Assembly (NCBI GenBank): GCA_029262375.1
Contig: JAJCZM010000022.1
Location: 62,001-126,000 of the forward strand
Source: Deltaproteobacteria bacterium
GTDB taxonomy: Bacteria > Desulfobacterota > Binatia > UBA1149 > SPBQ01
DNA length: 64,000 nt
Direction: 5' to 3'
In this document: positions 7,841 through 16,505 of the stretch, in pieces
How positions within the stretch are numbered: the first letter of the stretch is position 1
Layout: the number at the start of each line of letters is the position of its first letter
Made by a program: the position numbers and the translations under genes
The notes under the pieces: model-generated
Seen by the model: the letters and a program-made list of their open reading frames with translations, nothing else
Database searches by the model: none
Told to the model about the DNA's origin: nothing

Positions 7841-8077
7841 GCTTTGGGACCAGGGATTGCGAAGATTTAGGCCACGACGGAGGACACCGACCCAGGCACT
7901 GCCGCTCAATAGTAACGACCCACGCCGACAACCGATCTCGCACTACGCGAGGTCAGGCAAGGTGTCGTTTGAGCGCGCCTCCACAAAGGCCAACGCAATT
8001 TCGGAAGGTTAGGAAGACGAGCTGTGCTCGTCGGGCCGCGGCACGACCGCGACCGGCGAGACAACGGTAAAGCTTAG

Positions 8078-8860
8078 ATGACCGGACGGTTCTACGACAT
8101 GAAAAACGCATTCGGAACTACACTGACCTCGACGATCGGAAGCGTTGCCGTAGCATGTGCATTGCTGCTTATGTCCGGCTGTTCGAGTACGAACTACTCG
8201 ACGCTCACGCCCGGCAACATGACCGAGCCCGTCTATTCCGTTCAGCAGGGTGACTACCGGATGGTGCCCGGCGATGTCATCAGGATCGATTTCACTTTCC
8301 ACCAGGATCTCAACGCTGAGGCGGACGTCAAGCGAGAGGGCGATGTGACACTCGCGGGTCTAGGCGAATTCTATGCGGCCGGCCTGACGACACCCGAGCT
8401 CGAAGAAAGCATCTATCGCCGCGCATCACTCACGTACAGAAATCCTGAAGTGAGCGTCGTCGTTTCACGCCGCCAGGAATACCGCGCCTATGTCGGCGGC
8501 GAAGTACGCCGGCCCGGATACGTTGATGTGCGCCCAGGTCTTACCTCGATGCGCGCTATCTTCGATCGCGGCGGTTTTCTCGATACCGCAAAAACGAACA
8601 ATGTTCTGCACGTTCGATGGGACGACGAGGGGCGTTACAAAGCCCGCGTCGTCGATCTCGAAAGCAGCTTGGAGACCGGTGATGTTCGCAACGATGTGAT
8701 CATCGGCCCGAACGACGTCGTCTTCGTACCGAAGACGCGCATCGCGAACGCTGATCTGTGGGTCAGCCAGTACATCTTGAAATTGATTCCCATCAGGCCG
8801 CCGACAACCAGGCTGCCTGAATTCGGCGGCCCTTGGGGCGATAACAATACTGAGAACTGA
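8078..8860 (+). CDS. Wza-like polysaccharide export lipoprotein (SLBB)
   Basis: A 260-residue outer-membrane export protein. A lipoprotein signal ends at the lipobox LMSGC with Cys35 if translation starts at 8078; the internal ATG at 8099 would give a more standard signal (Cys28), and ribosome-binding sites do not settle the choice. The polysaccharide-export domain begins at YRMVPGDVIRIDF, and an SLBB domain follows from YVGGEVRRPGYVDV. At 260 residues it is shorter than E. coli Wza (about 380), like many Wza homologues of the exosortase-associated type. It starts the export set with the Wzz/GNVR protein and the BY-kinase-like protein. Confidence 0.88.
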   Translation: MTGRFYDMKNAFGTTLTSTIGSVAVACALLLMSGCSSTNYSTLTPGNMTEPVYSVQQGDYRMVPGDVIRIDFTFHQDLNAEADVKREGDVTLAGLGEFYAAGLTTPELEESIYRRASLTYRNPEVSVVVSRRQEYRAYVGGEVRRPGYVDVRPGLTSMRAIFDRGGFLDTAKTNNVLHVRWDDEGRYKARVVDLESSLETGDVRNDVIIGPNDVVFVPKTRIANADLWVSQYILKLIPIRPPTTRLPEFGGPWGDNNTEN

Positions 8861-8896
8861 CGGCAGCCGCCGTGACATGCGCGAACTGAGCTAAGA

Positions 8897-10378
8897 ATGG
8901 AGCAACGATCCCTATACCTGATTCGGCAGGCGCTCAATGCGGTCTTCAAAAGACGACGCATGGCGATCCTGCTGTTCCTGCTGATCTTTCTCCCCGTGAA
9001 TGTGGGCAGCATGTTTTCGCCGGCGCGCTATCGTGCGTCTGCGAAACTGATGCTGAACAATTCGAGGATTTACCCCGAAGTCTCGCCGCTCGCGCGTCAG
9101 GCATCCGTGGATCGTCCGCCGAACGAGACAAACATCAACAGCGAAGTGCAATTGCTGCGCAGTCGCGATCTCATGCGGCGCGTACAGTTCGAGCTGGAGA
9201 CGGCTGCGAAAGAGGCAGGTGAGGAAGATCGCGCGATCCCGGGAATCAAGTCGATAGAGAGCGGTCTGTCGGTTTTGCGTAAACCCGGGTCGAACGTCAT
9301 CGAAGTTGCGTTCCGAAGCGCCGACGAACAACTCGCCATCGATGTCGTCAATACGGTCGTCAGTCAGTACGCCGAGTACAGCATTGAGCAACATACTTCT
9401 TCAGGAGCCGTGGATTTCTTCCGCCGGCAAGCCGATGTTGCGCGAGTAGAGTTCGAGGAATCCGACCTAGACCTCGAGCGTTACGACGCCGCCCACGGAT
9501 TGACGTCGATCGCGGTCGAGAAAGACCAACTGCTCCGGCAGCGCGCACAGCTCGAAGCCGATCTGAGACGCACAGAGGCCGAGGTCACTGAGTTGGCCAC
9601 GAAGGCCGCTGCTTTCGAAGCGGAGTTGGTCTACATCCCGGAACACGAGGCCATCGAGGTCGACATGATCCCGAACCCTATGATCGGGTTCCTCCGCCAG
9701 AATCTCGCGCGGCTCGAGATGGAGCAGACGAAGCTGCTACGTCTCTATACTCCGCAGCATCGATTGGTGATGGACGTGGAGGCTGAGGTCTCGGCGCTCC
9801 AACAACAGATCGTCGGCGAAGAGGCGAGCATCATCGGCCGCAAACGTATGGCCACGACGTCCGTGCGGCGAGAGATCGAAGAGGATCTACTCAACGTGCA
9901 GGCCGAACTCGGCGCCCTAGAGGCACGTAGCGCTCTGCTCTCTGATCGAATGGGCGACTACGACACCCGTATCCGTGTGATGCACAGCAAGCACTATCAG
10001 GTGATGCGTCTTCGTAGAGAGCGCACAGAAAAGCGCCTCGCGTACGACACCGTGATGGGCAAGCTCAACCAGCTCGAAGTATCTGCGGCGATGGACCGTG
10101 CGGGCCTGGCCAATATGACTATCGTCGAAGCCGCGGCACCGCCTCTGCGTGCCGAACCCGACTTCAAGGGCGTTACTTTCGTGCTATCTCTGTTCGCCGC
10201 GCTGCTACTAGGTGTCGCATCGGCGGTTGTGACGGAGATGCTCAACCCAGTGATGAATAGCGAGATTGATATCAGGCACCATCTCGGACTTCCGGTGCTA
10301 GCAGAGATTCCTCTTAACGGGATCGATTCGAACGGTCGAAACGGAAACGGTCATGGCGACGGGGCGGAAGTAGGATGA
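8897..10378 (+). CDS. Wzz/GNVR-type chain-length determinant
   Basis: A 493-residue inner-membrane copolymerase. A transmembrane helix lies at about residues 18-35 (MAILLFLLIFLPVNVG) and a second near 430-450 (FVLSLFAALLLGVASAV). Between them is a long periplasmic region with coiled coils (for example LEADLRRTEAEVTELATKAA), typical of the GNVR subgroup of Wzc/Wzz proteins. It controls chain length and links export to the outer-membrane channel. It lacks a fused kinase domain; the separate BY-kinase-like gene overlaps its last codons (ATGA), the arrangement seen in split Wzc systems. Confidence 0.88.
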   Translation: MEQRSLYLIRQALNAVFKRRRMAILLFLLIFLPVNVGSMFSPARYRASAKLMLNNSRIYPEVSPLARQASVDRPPNETNINSEVQLLRSRDLMRRVQFELETAAKEAGEEDRAIPGIKSIESGLSVLRKPGSNVIEVAFRSADEQLAIDVVNTVVSQYAEYSIEQHTSSGAVDFFRRQADVARVEFEESDLDLERYDAAHGLTSIAVEKDQLLRQRAQLEADLRRTEAEVTELATKAAAFEAELVYIPEHEAIEVDMIPNPMIGFLRQNLARLEMEQTKLLRLYTPQHRLVMDVEAEVSALQQQIVGEEASIIGRKRMATTSVRREIEEDLLNVQAELGALEARSALLSDRMGDYDTRIRVMHSKHYQVMRLRRERTEKRLAYDTVMGKLNQLEVSAAMDRAGLANMTIVEAAAPPLRAEPDFKGVTFVLSLFAALLLGVASAVVTEMLNPVMNSEIDIRHHLGLPVLAEIPLNGIDSNGRNGNGHGDGAEVG

Positions 10379-11121
10379 GTAAGACCTACGAAGCACTGAA
10401 GCGCGCCGAGGCGCTCCGCGCGCGGCGTCAGGGCCAGACGACGACACCGGATGAAGTCGAAATGCCCATGGGCGGCGACATCGACTTGCCGGTCTCGGGT
10501 GCCGACGACTACTACGAACTGCGTCGAAGGCTGCTGGGCTCAGCGGTAGGCGATAGCGTTCGTACCGTACTCGTGGTCAGTCCTCTGCACGGCGAGGGCG
10601 CGTCGAACGTTGCTTGTCTTCTCGGCAAGGCCATGTCGGAGCGCGGCCGATCGCATGTCCTTCTCGTCGATCTCAACCTGCGCACACCTTCGCTCTGGCG
10701 TCTCATGCACGCCAAAGGGCGCGACGGATTCACGAGTGTTATCGCTGAGGATCGTCCCGTCGAAGACATCATGCAGGAGACCGAGTACGAAGGTCTCAAG
10801 GTAGTCACGGCCGGCAACGGCTACGTCGACGCCATCGATGTCATCGACAACCAGCGCACGTTGGATATCGTGAGCGACCTCGGTCGACACGCCGACGTCG
10901 TCTTCATCGATGCGGCGCCGGTGACACTGTATCCTGATGCACGCGCATTGGCTCCTCTGGTAGACGGCGTGATTCTAGTCGTCGAGGCCGATGTCACGCC
11001 GGTTAGCGTTGCGAATCGCGCCGTCGAACTCATTCGTGACACAGGAGCGAATCTTCTTGGAGTCGTGCTCAATAAGCGGCGCGACTACATCCCCGATCGC
11101 CTGTTGCAGCTGATCGGCTGA
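10375..11121 (+). CDS. BY-kinase-like (CpsD/Wzc C-terminal) protein with altered Walker A
   Basis: A 248-residue MinD/BY-kinase-fold protein that begins MSKTYEALKRAE, the usual opening of split polysaccharide kinases. The Walker A position reads SPLHGEGASNVA: the lysine that contacts ATP phosphates (GEGKS) is Ala, with codon GCG. Walker A-prime LLVDLNLRTPSL keeps the first Asp but has Asn at the second. Walker B reads VFIDAAPV instead of xIDxPP. The C terminus (NKRRDYIPDRLLQLIG) has no tyrosine cluster for autophosphorylation. It is therefore probably a non-catalytic partner of the GNVR protein, or uses a different mechanism. Overlaps the previous gene by 4 bp. Confidence 0.8.
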   Translation: MSKTYEALKRAEALRARRQGQTTTPDEVEMPMGGDIDLPVSGADDYYELRRRLLGSAVGDSVRTVLVVSPLHGEGASNVACLLGKAMSERGRSHVLLVDLNLRTPSLWRLMHAKGRDGFTSVIAEDRPVEDIMQETEYEGLKVVTAGNGYVDAIDVIDNQRTLDIVSDLGRHADVVFIDAAPVTLYPDARALAPLVDGVILVVEADVTPVSVANRAVELIRDTGANLLGVVLNKRRDYIPDRLLQLIG

Positions 11122-11136
11122 AGGAAGTTGCGAACC

Positions 11137-12468
11137 GTGAGTCGTATCGCATATCTGTTTCCGGCCTTTCCGGTGCTTCATCAGACGTTCACCTTGGGTG
11201 AAGTGCTCGGGCTGAAGCGTCGTGGCTACGACTTGCGACTCGTCTCTCTCAAGGGGTCGGATTCCGACCTGCAACAAGATGAAGCGCGCCCGCTCATCGA
11301 CGAGACTGCATACTGCCCGCGGCTACTCTCTTCTGACGTCTTGAGCGCGTTCGGACGGGCGTTCGTCAAGCGCCCCGGCGCAGTCCTGGGATTGTTCGGC
11401 AAGGTGTTCGCCGCTTGGCGCACGCGTGCAACCGAAGAGCCCGGTGCAGACGTGAAGGTGCCCACCACGCTGACGTTCTCGGAGAAGATGCTGGCGATCT
11501 ATCACAGCAACGCCTACGTCTATCTTGCGAAATCTTTGGCGCTCGTCCCGTATGCAATCTACCTCTCGGAGCTCTTTGAGCGTGAAGGGATTTCTCACGT
11601 TCACGCGCATTGGGCGACTTATCCGACGACGGTCGCCTATCTCGTGAAGCAATGGTCTGGACGCCCCTACAGCTTCACCGCGCACGCCTACGACATCTAC
11701 ATGATCAGCCGAATGCTACCGGCAAAGGTGTCGGGCGCATCGTTCGTCGTGACCTGTGCCGATACGAATCGGCGGTACCTCGCCGCACTCAGCGAAAACG
11801 GTTCGGCCAGCAGGATTCACGTGAACTATCACGGCACAGATCTTTCGCGGTTCGCGCCGATCGAACGCAGGCGGACGGAGAAGTTTCGCGTCATGAGCTG
11901 TGGTTGGCTGAAAGAGTACAAGGGCTTCCACTACTTGCTCGACGCCGTGGCTGCACTTGCGAGCAAGGGGATCGACGTTCACTTGGATCTCGCCGGCGAC
12001 GGTCCTCAGCGCCCGTATTTGGTCGCCAAAGCCGCGCAGTTGGGTATCGCTGACCGGCTCACGCTGCACGGCTATCTCGGGCACGACAAGCTGATCGAAC
12101 TCTATCGCCAGTCCGACGTATTCGCGTTGCCGAGCATCGTCATGGGCCGCTACGGCCGGCAGGACGTGATCCCAAACGTCTTGGCCGAAGCAATGGCGGT
12201 CGGGATCCCGGTGGTTGGGACGAACGTCGGCGGCGTGGCCGAACTCATAGACTCGGGCGAGAACGGATTCGTCGTGCCCGAACGTAACGTCGAGGCCTTA
12301 GTAGAGGCGCTGGAAACGATTTGGAAAGATCCTGCTCGTGCGGCCGAACTGGCAAAGGCCGGCAGAGCGAAGGTCGAACGCATTTGGGACAGAGACGTCA
12401 ATCTCGGCGAGCTTGCGGGCTTGCTCGATGAATACGTGCCCGATGCGCGACCGGATGTAGCAGCCTAG
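11137..12468 (+). CDS. GT4 family glycosyltransferase
   Basis: A 443-residue GT-B glycosyltransferase of the WcaL/ExoL type. The start is the GTG at 11137, placed 9 nt after AAGGAAG; the frame extends to a TTG at 11128 that would sit on that site. The N-terminal lobe begins SRIAYLFPAFPVLHQTF; FTAHAYDIYMISRM lies in the middle; the donor-binding lobe contains VLAEAMAVGIPVVGTNVGG near residues 345-363, including the EX7E-type glutamate. It presumably adds one sugar to the lipid-linked repeat unit on the cytoplasmic face. First transferase after the export genes. Confidence 0.85.
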   Translation: MSRIAYLFPAFPVLHQTFTLGEVLGLKRRGYDLRLVSLKGSDSDLQQDEARPLIDETAYCPRLLSSDVLSAFGRAFVKRPGAVLGLFGKVFAAWRTRATEEPGADVKVPTTLTFSEKMLAIYHSNAYVYLAKSLALVPYAIYLSELFEREGISHVHAHWATYPTTVAYLVKQWSGRPYSFTAHAYDIYMISRMLPAKVSGASFVVTCADTNRRYLAALSENGSASRIHVNYHGTDLSRFAPIERRRTEKFRVMSCGWLKEYKGFHYLLDAVAALASKGIDVHLDLAGDGPQRPYLVAKAAQLGIADRLTLHGYLGHDKLIELYRQSDVFALPSIVMGRYGRQDVIPNVLAEAMAVGIPVVGTNVGGVAELIDSGENGFVVPERNVEALVEALETIWKDPARAAELAKAGRAKVERIWDRDVNLGELAGLLDEYVPDARPDVAA

Positions 12469-12514
12469 TTCGCTGCGCGATGGCGCGCACTAGGGTGGAG
12501 AACGTACAAGACTC

Positions 12515-12590
12515 GGTCGGTGGGACCCCGACGACTTTTCGCCAGGTCCCGTCGTGGTTGGCAATCCCTGGGTTGTCGGGCCCACCGACC
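12515..12590. promoter_or_regulatory. long stem in the leader of the aminotransferase gene
   Basis: GGTCGGTGGG (12515-12524) pairs perfectly with CCCACCGACC (12581-12590). The stem continues inward with CCCGAC against GTCGGG after a small bulge. A ctgattttct tract follows at once, so it may act as a terminator between the glycosyltransferase and aminotransferase genes, or as part of an attenuator together with the next hairpin. Confidence 0.45.
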
Positions 12591-12598
12591 CTGATTTT

Positions 12599-12624
12599 CT
12601 CCGCGCGCCGAAAGGCGCGCGGAG
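12599..12624. promoter_or_regulatory. 11-bp GC-rich hairpin with GAAA tetraloop
   Basis: CTCCGCGCGCC (12599-12609) and GGCGCGCGGAG (12614-12624) form a perfect 11-bp stem closed by GAAA, a stable tetraloop that strongly suggests an RNA element. A further stem GCGCGC/GCGCGC (12639-12656, 6-nt loop) follows, ending 21 bp before the ATG at 12678. Confidence 0.5.
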
Positions 12625-12677
12625 AGGCATACGAAGACGCGCGCAACGAAGCGCGCCGATACTGAGAAGCGACCAAG

Positions 12678-13901
12678 ATGGCGGGCAAATTAGCAACAGA
12701 TTCCAGTAGCGACGGCAGCAACGCGGCGCCGTCGCCGACGCGGCTCCCGGAGTTCCTCCCGTTTCATCGCCCTTCGATTACCGAGGCCGAGATCTCGGAG
12801 GTCGTCGATACGTTGCGCTCCGGTTGGCTGACTCTCGGTCCGCGTACACAGCGATTCGAAGAACAGTTTGCAGAGCGCGTCGGCGCCAAACGTGCCATCG
12901 GTGTGTCTTCGTGCACGGCCGGTCTACATCTGACGCTCGTTGCGATGGGAGTCGGGGAAGGCGACGAGGTCATCACCTCGCCGTATACGTTCCCCTCGAC
13001 CGTTAGCTCGATCCTGTACACAGGTGCAACGCCGGTTCTCGTAGATACGCTCCCGGATTATCCGAACATCGATCCCGAAGCCGTTGCTGCCAAGGTGTCG
13101 TCGAAGACCAAGGCGATCGTGCCGATCCATTTCGCCGGCGCGGCTTGCGATCTCGATCGCATCACCGAGATCGCTGAATCTGTCGGCGCTCGAGTTTTGG
13201 AAGATGCAGCGCACGCGCTTCCGACGACATACAAAGGGCGCACCGTGGGCGGTATCGGAGACGCTGCAGCGTTCAGCCTGTATGCCGGCAAGAACATGAC
13301 GACGGGCGAGGGTGGCATGGTGACCACCAACGACGACGCACTAGCCGACGAGGTCAAGTGTCTTCGCCTACACGGCATCTCGCGCGACGCCTGGAAACGC
13401 TACACCGCGGAAGGCAGCTGGTACTACGAAGTTTCGATGCTCGGTTTCAAGTACAACATGACCGACATTGCGGCGGCCATGGGGCTGCAGCAACTCGCGC
13501 GTCTCGACGAGATGCAGGAGCGGCGTATGCAGCTCATTCGTGCATACGACGGTGCGCTCGCGGGTATTGCCGGAGTCATACTGCCGAGACCCGCTGATTA
13601 CACCGAAAGCTCGTGGCACCTCTACGTGATTCGGATCGATCCTGACGTGATCGGCATGGGCCGATCCCAGGTCATCGAGGAGCTCAAGGCCGACAATATT
13701 GGCACGAGTGTGCACTTCATCCCGGCTCACCATCATCCCTTCTTTCAAGAGCGCCTGGGCTGTAAAGAAAGCGACTTGCCCAACGCGACCAGACTATTCG
13801 AGACCGCGATCTCGCTGCCGCTATTCCCCGATATGGAACTCGCAGCCGTCGACCAAGTGGCGGCGAGCTTGGCGCGTATTCTCGAGGAGAATCGACGATG
13901 A
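12678..13901 (+). CDS. DegT/DnrJ/EryC1/StrS-family sugar aminotransferase
   Basis: A 407-residue PLP-dependent aminotransferase that moves an amino group onto a keto sugar bound to a nucleotide. The PLP lysine is about residue 205 in LYAGKNMTTGEGG; the upstream VLEDAAHALPTTY supplies the pyridine-ring Asp. FHRPSITEAEISEVVDTLRSGWLTLGP is the usual opening but is preceded by about 30 low-complexity residues. With the Gfo/Idh protein at 16506 and the UDP-sugar dehydrogenase at 33118 it could form a WbpA/WbpB/WbpE-like route to a 3-amino uronic acid; that is inference. Overlaps the next gene by 4 bp. Confidence 0.9.
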   Translation: MAGKLATDSSSDGSNAAPSPTRLPEFLPFHRPSITEAEISEVVDTLRSGWLTLGPRTQRFEEQFAERVGAKRAIGVSSCTAGLHLTLVAMGVGEGDEVITSPYTFPSTVSSILYTGATPVLVDTLPDYPNIDPEAVAAKVSSKTKAIVPIHFAGAACDLDRITEIAESVGARVLEDAAHALPTTYKGRTVGGIGDAAAFSLYAGKNMTTGEGGMVTTNDDALADEVKCLRLHGISRDAWKRYTAEGSWYYEVSMLGFKYNMTDIAAAMGLQQLARLDEMQERRMQLIRAYDGALAGIAGVILPRPADYTESSWHLYVIRIDPDVIGMGRSQVIEELKADNIGTSVHFIPAHHHPFFQERLGCKESDLPNATRLFETAISLPLFPDMELAAVDQVAASLARILEENRR

Positions 13902-15319
13902 GCCCCGGTGCGGCACTAACGAAGCGTATCATCGACTTCGTCGTTGCGTCGCTGGCGTTGGCGGTGATCTGGCCGTTCTTCGTCATCATCGCGTTGCTGA
14001 TCAAGCTCGACTCGAAAGGACCGGTCTTCTTCCGCCAAGAACGCGCCGGCCAGGACGGGAGCGACTTCCGGATCTTCAAGTTTCGAACGATGATCGTTGG
14101 TGCGTATCGTAGTGGTGCGCGACTGACGGTGAAGCGGGATCCTCGAATCACACAAGTCGGCCAGGTCTTACGTTGGACCAAGCTCGACGAGCTGCCACAG
14201 ATTCTCAATGTCTTGCTCGGAGACATGGCACTGGTCGGTCCGCGTCCCGAGGATCCTTACTTCGTCAACTTCTACGGCGAAGAGAATCTCGATGTCCTAT
14301 CGGTCAAGCCCGGCTTGATTGGTCCGAGCCAGCTCGAGGGGCGTGACGAAGTCGAGATGTATCCCGACGGGGTCGAAGACACCGAGAAGTACTACATCGA
14401 GCACATCCTTCCTGAGAAGCTCGAGCGCGACCTGAACTACGTGCGCAACGCGACCGTCTGGGGAGACATCAAGTTCCTTGTGAGTGGCGCGTTCGGCGTG
14501 CTCGCCAGTCAGGTGAAGACGAGTTTCGTAGCTCGTTCCAAAGGGCGCCTTGCGCTGCTGAGCATGGACCTCGGGCTGATTGTCATCGCGTACATCGTGG
14601 CGAACTTCATCCATTTCGAGTGGAGTCTGCCGCCGGAAGCGTGGGATTACATTTTCCAGACCGCGTTCTGGTGCGTGCTGCTCAAGCCGCCGGTCCTCAT
14701 CTACTTCGGGTTGTACCAGCGCTCCGCGCGTTGGGTGGGGCGCCGCGATTTGGCTGCGATCGTCAAGGCGGTCGGTTTTAGTTCAGCGTTCGTCGTCGCA
14801 GTGACGTTCCTCAGCGGCCTGCAGGCCCACTCACGTGCTGTGTTCGTTGTTGACGCAACTATGTTGATCTTCCTGATGGCCGGTTTTCGGTTCACACTAC
14901 GTCATGTACTTAGTGGCGCGAGCAGGAACATCGACCGAGGTCCGTACACGCGGGTGCTGGTCGCCGGTTCCGGGCACGGCGGCGAAACGATTCTGCGTTC
15001 GCTGTTGGAAGACCCGAAATCGCGATTCCTGCCGGTGGGCATCATCGATCACGAACCCAATCGTTGGGGGGCATTGATCCACGGTATTCGTGTCATGGGT
15101 GGGGCGACCGATATCGCAATGGCCGCATCGACCCATGGTGTGGAAATGGTGCTAGTGTCGCTATCAGATATGGATCCGTCGGTGGTCCGAGATATCGCGG
15201 AGGCGTGTCGAAAGCTGGATATTGAATTCCGATTGATTCCGACCCTGTCGGACGTGCTCTCACAGGAGCAGACGGAACTTATTGCCACGACCACGCTGTC
15301 GCATGAGGGAAGAATATGA
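13898..15319 (+). CDS. phosphoglycosyl transferase fused to a membrane-Rossmann (CoA_binding_3-like) domain, inverted order
   Basis: A 473-residue fusion. Residues 1-195 are a monotopic phosphoglycosyl transferase (bacterial sugar transferase): entry helix RIIDFVVASLALAVIWPFF, catalytic Asp-Glu in TKLDELPQILN, and VGPRP. It moves a sugar phosphate from UDP-sugar to undecaprenyl phosphate and so starts the repeat unit. Residues about 215-345 hold four hydrophobic helices and 348-473 a Rossmann-like domain (TRVLVAGSGHGGETILRSLL). In WbaP/WcaJ proteins the membrane and Rossmann parts come first and the transferase last; here the order is reversed. The second half also equals the N-terminal half of FlaA1/WbpM dehydratases without the dehydratase. 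The ATGA overlap with an SDR gene may be meaningful. Confidence 0.85.
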   Translation: MSPGAALTKRIIDFVVASLALAVIWPFFVIIALLIKLDSKGPVFFRQERAGQDGSDFRIFKFRTMIVGAYRSGARLTVKRDPRITQVGQVLRWTKLDELPQILNVLLGDMALVGPRPEDPYFVNFYGEENLDVLSVKPGLIGPSQLEGRDEVEMYPDGVEDTEKYYIEHILPEKLERDLNYVRNATVWGDIKFLVSGAFGVLASQVKTSFVARSKGRLALLSMDLGLIVIAYIVANFIHFEWSLPPEAWDYIFQTAFWCVLLKPPVLIYFGLYQRSARWVGRRDLAAIVKAVGFSSAFVVAVTFLSGLQAHSRAVFVVDATMLIFLMAGFRFTLRHVLSGASRNIDRGPYTRVLVAGSGHGGETILRSLLEDPKSRFLPVGIIDHEPNRWGALIHGIRVMGGATDIAMAASTHGVEMVLVSLSDMDPSVVRDIAEACRKLDIEFRLIPTLSDVLSQEQTELIATTTLSHEGRI

Positions 15320-16398
15320 GTAGCGCCGTTTTGAAGAAGGGTGACGTAGTGTTGGTAACGGGGGGCGAAGGATACGTCGGCTCCCACCTCGTCCGGATGA
15401 TGTTGGCGAAAGGGTACCGTGTGCGCGTCCTCGATACGTTCCTCTTCGGCAACGTGGGACTGAGCGGGTGTGCCGAAGATCCGAATTTGGAAATCGTACA
15501 CGGCGACATCTGCAACATCCGCGACATGATTCGCTGTACGAAGGACGCGAAGGCCGTGATCGCCTTAGCCGCGCTCGTCGGCGATGCCGCTTGCGATCTG
15601 AATCACGATGAGACTGTCGCGATCAATATCGAATCCACGAAGATTCTGAGCAATGTCGTGCAGCTGACGCCCTCCATCGAGCGCGTCGTGTTCGCTTCGT
15701 CCTGCAGCGTTTACGGTGCGACGGAGGGGCTCATCCTTAACGAAGGTTCGCGCCTGAACCCGGTCTCGTTTTACGCTCGTAGCCGCATCGTGTCCGAGGG
15801 GATTTTGGCGCGTGAACTCGACGATCGATCGGTGGTTACGCTGCGTCTCGGCACCGTGTTCGGTGCCTCCGAGCGGATGCGCCTCGATTTGATGGTAAAC
15901 ACGATGACGCATCGAGCGGTCACCACCGGCCAGATTACGGTGACCGGCGGTGAGGCATGGCGTCCGCATGTTCACGTTCGCGACGTTGCTCAGGCGTTCC
16001 TGCTTGCCGCAGAAGCGCCCCACGAGAAGGCGAGCGGCGAGACCTTCAATGTTGGCTCCGACCAGAACAACTTCACGATATCGGAAACGGCCGTCATGGT
16101 TGCCGCGCAGATTCCGGGTACCAACATCGAGTACCACGACGTCGTCGAAGATCTGCGTAGCTATCGCGTGAGTTTCGACAAGATTCGTCACGTCCTGGGC
16201 TTCGCGGCACGATACCGTATCGAAGACGGTGTGCGTGAGGTCCAGAGCTTGCTCGCGCGCGACGATTTCGACGCGAACAACCCCGTATATTCCAACCTGA
16301 AATCCCTAGATACCTATGGATTCACCGGCGTCGCTGCGTCGCTACAGCCTGAGGTAGCGGCCGAAGAAGCCGTCGCGGGTGGTTCGGCCGCGAGCTAA
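15316..16398 (+). CDS. NAD-dependent epimerase/dehydratase-like SDR with Arg in place of catalytic Lys
   Basis: A 360-residue extended SDR. The nucleotide-binding motif is VTGGEGYVGSH (about residues 14-24). The Ser of the triad is in FASSCSVYG, but the YxxxK motif reads FYARSR: the lysine that orients NAD and lowers the Tyr pKa is Arg (codon CGC). GGEAWRPHVHVRDVAQAF is the usual substrate-domain motif. It may still work on a sugar nucleotide with altered activity, or be a binding protein. It overlaps the sugar transferase fusion by 4 bp, which suggests their products act together, much as a split WbpM-like protein would. Confidence 0.8.
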   Translation: MSSAVLKKGDVVLVTGGEGYVGSHLVRMMLAKGYRVRVLDTFLFGNVGLSGCAEDPNLEIVHGDICNIRDMIRCTKDAKAVIALAALVGDAACDLNHDETVAINIESTKILSNVVQLTPSIERVVFASSCSVYGATEGLILNEGSRLNPVSFYARSRIVSEGILARELDDRSVVTLRLGTVFGASERMRLDLMVNTMTHRAVTTGQITVTGGEAWRPHVHVRDVAQAFLLAAEAPHEKASGETFNVGSDQNNFTISETAVMVAAQIPGTNIEYHDVVEDLRSYRVSFDKIRHVLGFAARYRIEDGVREVQSLLARDDFDANNPVYSNLKSLDTYGFTGVAASLQPEVAAEEAVAGGSAAS

Positions 16399-16505
16399 CG
16401 ACCTGCGCGGTCGTTCGGCGACCGGTAACCGAAGTTTCGGATTTATATGTCGGATGCCGCTCGGCGAGCGGTGCCGTCGTATAGTATGCTGCCCACCGGG
16501 CACAG

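Larger units (their letters stand above)
7601..8077. other. long regulatory region before the export operon
   Basis: No gene seen. In order it holds two perfect dyads (7639-7666, 7674-7697), a C5/G6 hairpin at 7756-7770, a sigma-54 promoter at 7825-7840, and a leader of roughly 225 nt with two further stems: an 8-bp stem including one U-G pair (7934-7941 with 7947-7954) and GACGAGC/GCTCGTC with a 3-nt loop (8016-8032). Open frames here lack ribosome-binding sites and protein-like composition. Confidence 0.55.

Noticed and set aside
7700-8077. c-di-GMP riboswitch in the export leader
   Set aside because: Stems are present but the conserved core and tetraloop-receptor sequences are not recognisable by eye.
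2684-11121. Exosortase/PEP-CTERM sorting system
   Set aside because: The regulator, ATPase and export gene set resembles such loci, but no exosortase and no PEP-CTERM tail is present in the window.
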